This document shows, one piece after another, positions 58,420 to 64,000 of a stretch of 64,000 nt of DNA. Source of the stretch: Syntrophus buswellii (GTDB taxonomy: Bacteria > Desulfobacterota > Syntrophia > Syntrophales > Syntrophaceae); NCBI RefSeq assembly GCF_046097065.1, contig NZ_CP175563.1, positions 1,612,001 to 1,676,000 on the forward strand. Direction: 5' to 3'. The first letter of the stretch is position 1. Each line of letters opens with the position of its first letter. The translations under genes and the position numbers were made by a program. The notes beneath the pieces were generated by a model. It had not been told where the DNA came from. It saw only the letters and a list, made by a program, of their open reading frames with translations, and searched no databases.

Positions 58420-58812
58420 GTGGAAACCGTTTCTTTTTTTCCTTCTCTGATAAAAATGATTTTTTCCCTGGCGCTGGTTCTGGGGCTGATGATCGGGGCC
58501 ATGTATCTAACCAGGAAAATTCTGCATGCGACCACTCCGGCCATGGATCGGGGATCCCTGATCCGGATTCTTGCCAGCCGCTATATGGGCCCCAAGAGCA
58601 GTATCCTCGTGGTAGACATTGCCGGGGAAATTATTGCGGTGGGGATTTCAAATTCACAAATAACCATGTTGACGAAAATATCCGACAGGGAGGCTCTGGA
58701 CACGCTCCGGAACCTGAAGATTCACGAGGAGCCCCCCTCATTTCCCGGCACGCGTCAGTTTGCCCGGTATAAGAAAATCATTGCTTCCGCCATGGATGAT
58801 ATCCGAAAATGA
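58420..58812 (+). CDS. fliO: Flagellar biosynthesis protein FliO
   Basis: Helps FliP form the export gate. The 130-aa protein has one N-terminal membrane segment (residues about 9-29, MIFSLALVLGLMIGAMYL) and a short basic domain with SRYMGPKSSILVVDIAGEIIAVGIS, the FliO signature. FliO is poorly conserved, so the place between fliN and fliP is the main support. The start is GTG at 58420; its stop overlaps the start of fliP by 4 bp. Confidence 0.85.
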   Translation: METVSFFPSLIKMIFSLALVLGLMIGAMYLTRKILHATTPAMDRGSLIRILASRYMGPKSSILVVDIAGEIIAVGISNSQITMLTKISDREALDTLRNLKIHEEPPSFPGTRQFARYKKIIASAMDDIRK

Positions 58813-59597
58813 AATATTACAGAACCTCCGCCGATTGGAAGACGCTGCTCGTGCAGGCCTTTCCTCTGGCGCTTCTTTTTGTCCTGGGATTGACGAACCT
58901 ATCCTGGGGCGAGCCTCTTTCTCTGCCGAACATCAGTTTAAGCATCGGAGGAAAAGCCGACCAGCCGGACAAGGTGGCGACAGTCATTCAGCTGCTGTTT
59001 CTTCTGACGGTTCTGTCCCTGGCGCCTGCCATCCTGTTGATGCTGACCTCCTTTACCCGGATTGTCGTTGTTCTGTCCCTGCTGAGACAGGCCATCGGCA
59101 GTCAGCAGATGCCGTCCAATCAGATCATCATCGGATTGTCCCTTTTTCTGACCTTTTTCGTCATGTCCCCCGTCTGGCAGAACATTTCCACACAAGCCAT
59201 CAAGCCTTACTACGATGAGGAGATATCGGGGGATCAAGCCGTTGAAAAGGCCATCGTTCCCATCAAAGCCTTCATGCTCAAGCAGACCCGGGAAAAGGAC
59301 ATCGCGCTTTTTGTCAAGATATCCAAGGCGAAAAGGCCGGAGCGGCCGGACGACCTGTCTCTCTCCGTTCTGGTTCCGGCATTCGTCATCAGTGAATTGA
59401 AAACGGCCTTTCAGATCGGATTTCTTCTTTTTCTGCCCTTTATAATTATCGATATGGTTGTTGCAAGCGTTCTGCTGTCCATGGGGATGATGATGCTTCC
59501 CCCGATCATGATGAGCCTGCCTTTCAAGCTGCTCTTGTTCGTCCTGGTGGACGGCTGGTATTTGATTATCGGATCTCTGGTGCAGAGCTTCCATTGA
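58809..59597 (+). CDS. fliP: Flagellar export gate protein FliP
   Basis: Core of the type III export channel. The 262-aa protein carries a signal sequence (to about residue 35), then LTVLSLAPAILLMLTSFTRIVVVLSLLRQAIGSQQMPSNQIIIGLSLFLTFFVMSPVW (split), the family signature with PSNQ. The C-terminal part includes VLVPAFVISELKTAFQIGFLLFLPF and MGMMMLPPIMMSLPFKLLLFVLVDGW. All is intact. It overlaps fliO by 4 bp (ATGA). Confidence 0.97.
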   Translation: MKYYRTSADWKTLLVQAFPLALLFVLGLTNLSWGEPLSLPNISLSIGGKADQPDKVATVIQLLFLLTVLSLAPAILLMLTSFTRIVVVLSLLRQAIGSQQMPSNQIIIGLSLFLTFFVMSPVWQNISTQAIKPYYDEEISGDQAVEKAIVPIKAFMLKQTREKDIALFVKISKAKRPERPDDLSLSVLVPAFVISELKTAFQIGFLLFLPFIIIDMVVASVLLSMGMMMLPPIMMSLPFKLLLFVLVDGWYLIIGSLVQSFH

Positions 59598-59621
59598 GAA
59601 GGGTTTTGGAGTGAGGAGAAT

Positions 59622-59891
59622 ATGAGCACGGCACTTGTTGTTGGAATCATGGCGGAAGCCATCAAGGTGATTTTGTTTGTTTCCGGACCGGTTTTAATCG
59701 TCGCTCTTGTGGTCGGTGTGGCGATCAGCTTGTTTCAGGCCGTCACACAGGTACAGGAGATGACCCTGTCCTTTGTCCCCAAGATCGTAGCCGTTCTTGT
59801 TGCACTGGTGGCCTCACTGCCCTGGATGATCAATGTCCTCCTCAATTTTACCTCTAACCTCTATTCCAATATTCCGAATTACGTCCGATAG
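59622..59891 (+). CDS. fliQ: Flagellar export gate protein FliQ
   Basis: An 89-aa protein with two transmembrane hairpin segments. GPVLIVALVVGVAISLFQAVTQVQEMTLSFVPKI (split) is the family signature. GTGAGGAGAAT precedes the ATG. It assembles around FliP/FliR in the export gate. Confidence 0.95.
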   Translation: MSTALVVGIMAEAIKVILFVSGPVLIVALVVGVAISLFQAVTQVQEMTLSFVPKIVAVLVALVASLPWMINVLLNFTSNLYSNIPNYVR

Positions 59892-59936
59892 GATGCGGGC
59901 CGTAAAAAAAGCCTTCGAAGATGCCGGGATTATCCT

Positions 59937-60716
59937 ATGAACCTGCCTGTCATAACACAGGAACAGATCGACACTCTCATTTTCATCTTTCTGAGAGTCA
60001 GTGCCATGATAGCCGTGATGCCCGTCTTTGGAGGGGACAGGGCTGTCCCTGTCCTGGTCAAGGGAGGACTGTCTCTCCTCATCACGCTTTTATTGTTTCC
60101 CTTCGTGAAAATCAGCCTCGGTGCCACTTCTGCAGGTCTCTTTCCAATGGCGGCCGCCATGGTCGGCGAAATTCTTATTGGCTGCGTGATTGGCTTTGTC
60201 GCCCGCTTCCTCTTCGCAGGAATTCAGTTTGCCGGGGAACTGATCGGTTTTGAAATGGGGTTTTCCATGGCCAATGTCATCGATCCCGTAACAAGCACCC
60301 AGATACCCTTGATATCCCAGTTTCAGTACATAATCGCCATCGTGATCTTCCTGACCCTGAATGCCCATCACGTATTCTTTTCAGCCATGGCGGAAAGTTT
60401 CGAACGGATAGCCCCTTTGCAGTTTCATCTTTCGGGGCAACTCACTCAAACTCTCTGCCTCTACTCGAAGGACGTATTTCTCATTGCCGTAAAGGTCAGC
60501 GCCCCGGTGGTCGCCGTCCTCATCTTTACAAACATTGCCCTGGGCATCGTGGCCAGGACGGTACCTCAATTCAACATTTTCATCATCGGATTTCCGCTTC
60601 AGATCGCATTGGGGTTTATTTTTCTCGGTTTGACCGCCCCCATGTTTGTCAGTTTTACCTCAGGCCTTTTCTTGAATCTGGAGAAACAGATCCATGTGCT
60701 TCTCAGAATGATGTGA
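59937..60716 (+). CDS. fliR: Flagellar export gate protein FliR
   Basis: A 259-aa protein with about six membrane segments. The N-terminal FIFLRVSAMIAVMPVFGG and AGELIGFEMGFSMANVIDP match FliR, and the C-terminal FIIGFPLQIALGFIFLGLTAPMF is typical. It forms one subunit of the export channel with FliP and FliQ. flhB follows after 22 bp. Confidence 0.95.
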   Translation: MNLPVITQEQIDTLIFIFLRVSAMIAVMPVFGGDRAVPVLVKGGLSLLITLLLFPFVKISLGATSAGLFPMAAAMVGEILIGCVIGFVARFLFAGIQFAGELIGFEMGFSMANVIDPVTSTQIPLISQFQYIIAIVIFLTLNAHHVFFSAMAESFERIAPLQFHLSGQLTQTLCLYSKDVFLIAVKVSAPVVAVLIFTNIALGIVARTVPQFNIFIIGFPLQIALGFIFLGLTAPMFVSFTSGLFLNLEKQIHVLLRMM

Positions 60717-60738
60717 TGTTCATCGATGTGGGAATCTT

Positions 60739-61803
60739 ATGGCTGAACAGGATAAAGACCAGGAACGAACCGAAGAAGCTACCCCAAAGCGCAGAGAAGA
60801 CGCCCGCAAGGAAGGTCAGGTCGCCAGAAGCCGTGATCTGGCCTCGGTGGCCATACTGGGGTCATGCCTGATCTATTTCTATTTCGGCTCCGGACACTTC
60901 GTCTCTTCGTTGATGGATCTGATGAAAAACTCCTTTTCTCATATGGATTCCCGCATTGTCACCGTCGAAAACATTCAGCCCATTTTTTTTTCGGCCTTTT
61001 TCAAATCGATTTCTTTAATGGCGCCGTTTCTGCTGACGGTCTGCATCGCCGCCTTTTTGGCCAATGTCATGCAGGTCGGCTTGAAGATTTCAACAAAAGC
61101 AATTCAGCCGAAATGGTCGAAAATAGACCCTCTTAAAGGGTTTGCAAGACTCTTTTCCATGCAATCCCTTGTTGAATTTGTCAAGAGTGTCCTGAAAATG
61201 GCCATCGTTGGATTCATAGCCTATCTGACCGTCAGGAATGAACTGACGGAAATCCTCCCGCTGGCCCACCAGAGCGTTTGGGCCATTGTCGTTTACATCG
61301 GCAAAACGTCCTTCAAGATACTTCTGACAACCTGCTGGGTTTTGATCGTCCTTGCCCTGATGGATTATCTGTATCAGCGGTGGGAGTTTGAAAGGAACCT
61401 GAAAATGACGCGCCAGGAGATCAAGGAAGAAAACAAATCGACGGAAGGGGATCCGATCATCAAGGCCAGGATTAGAAGGCTTCAACGGGAAATGGCGAAA
61501 AAGCGCATGATGGCGAATGTGCCCAAAGCCGATGTAATCATTACCAATCCCACCCATCTTGCCATTGCCCTGAAATATGATCAGAGCTCGATGGCTGCGC
61601 CGGCAGTCGTCGCCAAGGGAGCAGGATATGTCGCTGAAAAGATTAAAGATATAGCTATGGAACATGGAATACCGACCTTTGAGAACAAGCCGGTGGCACA
61701 GGTATTGTATAAAACGGTAGAGCTCAATGGAACGATTCCCGACAGCTTATACAGGGCCGTAGCTGAAATTCTGGCCTATGTCTATTCGTTGAAACAGCAA
61801 TGA
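60739..61803 (+). CDS. flhB: Flagellar export switch protein FlhB
   Basis: Controls substrate switching in flagellar export together with FliK. The 354-aa protein begins with the conserved EERTEEATPKRREDARKEGQVARSRDL (split, residues 8-34), has four membrane segments, and the C-terminal domain has the autocleavage site N270-P271-T272-H273 in IITNPTHLAIALKYD. The full-length C-terminal domain (IADALYxAVAEILAYVY-like end) is present. It neighbours flhA, its partner in the gate. Confidence 0.97.
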   Translation: MAEQDKDQERTEEATPKRREDARKEGQVARSRDLASVAILGSCLIYFYFGSGHFVSSLMDLMKNSFSHMDSRIVTVENIQPIFFSAFFKSISLMAPFLLTVCIAAFLANVMQVGLKISTKAIQPKWSKIDPLKGFARLFSMQSLVEFVKSVLKMAIVGFIAYLTVRNELTEILPLAHQSVWAIVVYIGKTSFKILLTTCWVLIVLALMDYLYQRWEFERNLKMTRQEIKEENKSTEGDPIIKARIRRLQREMAKKRMMANVPKADVIITNPTHLAIALKYDQSSMAAPAVVAKGAGYVAEKIKDIAMEHGIPTFENKPVAQVLYKTVELNGTIPDSLYRAVAEILAYVYSLKQQ

Positions 61804-61822
61804 CTCATCAGGATTGAAATTC

Positions 61823-63898
61823 ATGACTCTATCCGGCGGCAAAGGAATCCTCTCGGAAATGGCTGGGAGCAGCAGCGCAATGATGGCCCTGGGCGTCATC
61901 GGGATTCTCATGGTCATGATGATCCCATTGCCGACGTTTCTTCTGGATATTCTGCTGTCTTTGAGCATCACCATTTCGATCATCATCCTTCTCATGGCGA
62001 TGTATGTCCTGAAACCGTTGGATTTCTCGATTTTTCCTTCCGTTCTTCTCATTGTCACCCTGTTGAGACTTTCCCTCAATGTCGCCTCGACCCGCATGAT
62101 TCTTCTGCACGGCAATGAAGGAACGACAGCGGCCGGACAGGTGATCCACGCCTTTGGAACCTTCGTGGTTGGGGGAAATTACGTGGTCGGCTTCATCGTA
62201 TTCGCGGTACTTGTGCTGATCAATTTCATCGTCATCACGAAAGGATCCACAAGGATCGCCGAAGTTGCCGCCCGATTCACCCTTGACGCCATGCCGGGCA
62301 AACAGATGAGCATTGACGCCGACCTCAATGCCGGATTGATTTCAGACGCCGAAGCCCGGAGCAGGAGAAGCGACCTCGAAAAAGAAACCAACTTTTACGG
62401 AGCCATGGATGGCGCCAGCAAATTCGTCCGGGGAGATGCCGTAGCGGGAATTGTCATAACGCTCATCAATGTCATCGGCGGACTCATCGTCGGTGTGATG
62501 CAAAAGGGGATGCCTGCCATGGACGCCGCCAGAAATTATACCCTGCTGACGGTGGGAGACGGCCTGGTGACTCAGATCCCGGCGCTCATCGTTTCCACCG
62601 CGGCCGGTATGCTGGTGACGAGATCAGCGGCCTCTTCAGACCTCGGTGAGGAATTGCGTCATCAACTGAAGGTGCAGCCGAAAGCCATCGCAACGGCGGC
62701 AAGCATCATCCTGGTGTTCGCGCTCATTCCCGGCATGCCTAAGATTTCCTTTTTGCTGGTATCGGCGCTGATTGGTTACCTGGCCTATACGTTTTACCGG
62801 TCTGCGGAGACATCCCAGGAAAGCGATGATGACCTGCTGCCCGCCGTTCCCGCGGAGGAGGAGCCGGAAGACCTGCTGACTCCCCTGGATCTCCTGGCGC
62901 TTGAAGTGGGCTACGGCCTGATTCCCCTGGTAGACACGAACCAGGGAGGAGAACTGCTGGGAAGAATCAAGACGATGCGAAAACAGCTGGCCCTTGAGTT
63001 GGGGTTCATCGTGCCATCGATCCACATAAGAGACAATCTGCAATTGAACGCCAACCATTATTCCTTCATTCTCAAGGGCGTCGAAATTGCACGTGGTGAA
63101 CTGATGCTGGGCCATTTCATGGCCATCAAGACGGATGATCAAAACGTCAAGATCAAGGGAATTGAAACGAAAGAGCCGGCGTTCGGCCTTCCTGCGGTGT
63201 GGATATCCGACCGGGAAAAGGAAAGCGTCACCTCAAGGGGCTACGTCGTCGTCGATTCTCCGACGGTAATCACCACACACCTAATGGAAATCATCAAGAC
63301 GCACGCCGACGAATTGATGGGAAGGAAAGAAGTGCAGGCCCTTGTCGAAAATCTGAGCAAGTCATACCCCAAGGTCATCGATGATCTCGTACCGAAAACC
63401 GTCCCCTACGGAATCCTCCAGAAAGTGATTCAACGGCTGCTCAAGGAGCGGGTTTCCATTCGGGATCTTTATACCATTGTTGAAACATTGGCAGATTATG
63501 TGCCGATGACCAAGAATGTGGACCTCCTGACCGGCTATGTCCGCCAGGCTTTAGCCAGGACCATCACCAGGCAGTATCTGGATCAGAATGGCGGGCTGAC
63601 GGTCTTGATGCTTTCTCCGGATATTGAAGATACGATCAGCCAGGCCGTTCAGCACACGGAACATGAATCTTACATCAATCCAGATCCGGTCATGATCCGG
63701 AAGCTTGTGAACAACGTGCAGAAGCTGATCAGCCCCTTCACGACAAAAGGGCTTCAGCCGATTATTCTCTGCTCGCCTTCGATAAGAATCCATCTCAGGA
63801 ACATCATGGACAAATTCTTCCCGAATATCGTTGTTATCGCGCATAACGAAGTGATGCGCGAAACATCCATCAAATCCTTAGGCATGGTGGAGCTGTAA
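61823..63898 (+). CDS. flhA: Flagellar export gate protein FlhA
   Basis: Large export-gate and proton-channel protein. From the ATG at 61823 it has 691 aa; a TTG at 61814 also opens the frame. The N-terminal eight-helix part includes PLPTFLLDILLSLSITISI, LRLSLNVASTRMIL and the FHIPEP region FTLDAMPGKQMSIDADLNAG and ARRSRSDLEKETNFYGAMDGASKFVRGDA (in part). The cytoplasmic domain holds TPLDLLALEVGYGLIPLVD and the conserved end. It is intact; its stop is followed at once by flhF. Confidence 0.97.
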   Translation: MTLSGGKGILSEMAGSSSAMMALGVIGILMVMMIPLPTFLLDILLSLSITISIIILLMAMYVLKPLDFSIFPSVLLIVTLLRLSLNVASTRMILLHGNEGTTAAGQVIHAFGTFVVGGNYVVGFIVFAVLVLINFIVITKGSTRIAEVAARFTLDAMPGKQMSIDADLNAGLISDAEARSRRSDLEKETNFYGAMDGASKFVRGDAVAGIVITLINVIGGLIVGVMQKGMPAMDAARNYTLLTVGDGLVTQIPALIVSTAAGMLVTRSAASSDLGEELRHQLKVQPKAIATAASIILVFALIPGMPKISFLLVSALIGYLAYTFYRSAETSQESDDDLLPAVPAEEEPEDLLTPLDLLALEVGYGLIPLVDTNQGGELLGRIKTMRKQLALELGFIVPSIHIRDNLQLNANHYSFILKGVEIARGELMLGHFMAIKTDDQNVKIKGIETKEPAFGLPAVWISDREKESVTSRGYVVVDSPTVITTHLMEIIKTHADELMGRKEVQALVENLSKSYPKVIDDLVPKTVPYGILQKVIQRLLKERVSIRDLYTIVETLADYVPMTKNVDLLTGYVRQALARTITRQYLDQNGGLTVLMLSPDIEDTISQAVQHTEHESYINPDPVMIRKLVNNVQKLISPFTTKGLQPIILCSPSIRIHLRNIMDKFFPNIVVIAHNEVMRETSIKSLGMVEL

Positions 63899-63899
63899 G

Positions 63900-64000
63900 A
63901 TGCAGATTAAACGTTATGAGGTCCCCAGCGTTCAGGAAGCCATTGCCAGGATCAAAAAGGACCTCGGCCCAGATGCCATTATCCTGTCGACAAAAAAGAT
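63900..64000 (+). CDS. flhF: Flagellar biosynthesis GTPase FlhF, N-terminal part
   Basis: SRP-like GTPase that places flagella. The ORF starts with ATG at 63900, 1 bp after the flhA stop, and runs to the window end. Its 33 visible residues begin MQIKRYEVPSVQEAIARIKK and contain LGPDAIILSTKK, the FlhF N-terminal (B-domain) pattern. The rest lies outside the window. The position directly after flhA agrees. Confidence 0.88.
   Translation, partial: MQIKRYEVPSVQEAIARIKKDLGPDAIILSTKK

Overview
The window looks like chromosome from an anaerobic deltaproteobacterium (Desulfobacterota), most likely a Syntrophus-like syntroph. This is inference from gene content and order: cmk-rpsA-sppA-ihfB, a stand-alone SufC/SufB pair, an ADP-forming acyl-CoA synthetase, an incomplete mannose-family PTS and a sigma54-type flagellar operon. 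Coding density is high, most calls are housekeeping genes, and no tRNA, rRNA, CRISPR array or prophage was seen. The only mobile-element trace is a broken ISL3-type transposase at 23930-24460. || Layout. 1-5.1 kb: cmk, rpsA, sppA, a small sigma-region-4-like protein with a Cys cluster, and ihfB. 5.2-12.5 kb (minus strand): radC, sodB, elbB, priA, dksA and an rsfS-comF-rfaE2 operon. 12.5-17.1 kb: a TIM-barrel sugar isomerase-like gene, two oligopeptide-type ABC permeases and convergent pgm. 17.2-23.6 kb (plus): a 63-aa ORF, tatD, a thiamine group (thiN, thiD, thiC), cca and hisC with overlapping ends. 23.6-29.5 kb: the transposase relic, a SPOR-NlpC/P60 lipoprotein, SufC/SufB-like genes, a hypothetical and an RdgC-like gene. 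29.9-38.2 kb (plus): nadK-recN-GNAT-mltA, then HU, trpS, rluB and a DUF4139 protein. 38.3-43.0 kb (minus): a GH57-glycogen synthase fusion and a class I adenylate cyclase. 43.1-47.0 kb: hrpA. 47.0-54.2 kb (minus): PTS IIA-IIB-IIC, rimI, pyrK, pyrD, acyl-CoA synthetase (alpha then beta) and an MBL hydrolase. 54.4-64.0 kb (plus): fliK, then fliL-M-N-O-P-Q-R-flhB-flhA-flhF, the last cut by the window edge. || Most notable observations: (1) the alpha and beta domains of the ADP-forming acyl-CoA synthetase are separated only by a frame change at a run of ten G/C bases, and removing one base gives a single 727-aa fused enzyme; (2) the ribosome silencing factor gene has no ATG, GTG or TTG that would include its conserved N-terminus, but has an ATT behind a Shine-Dalgarno and a good promoter; (3) sigma54-type GG-N10-GC elements stand before both fliK and fliL, with a terminator between; (4) a perfect 14-bp hairpin lies between pyrK and pyrD; (5) a GH57 domain and a GT5 synthase are fused in one 901-aa chain. 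No clearly undescribed multigene system could be shown from the sequence alone.
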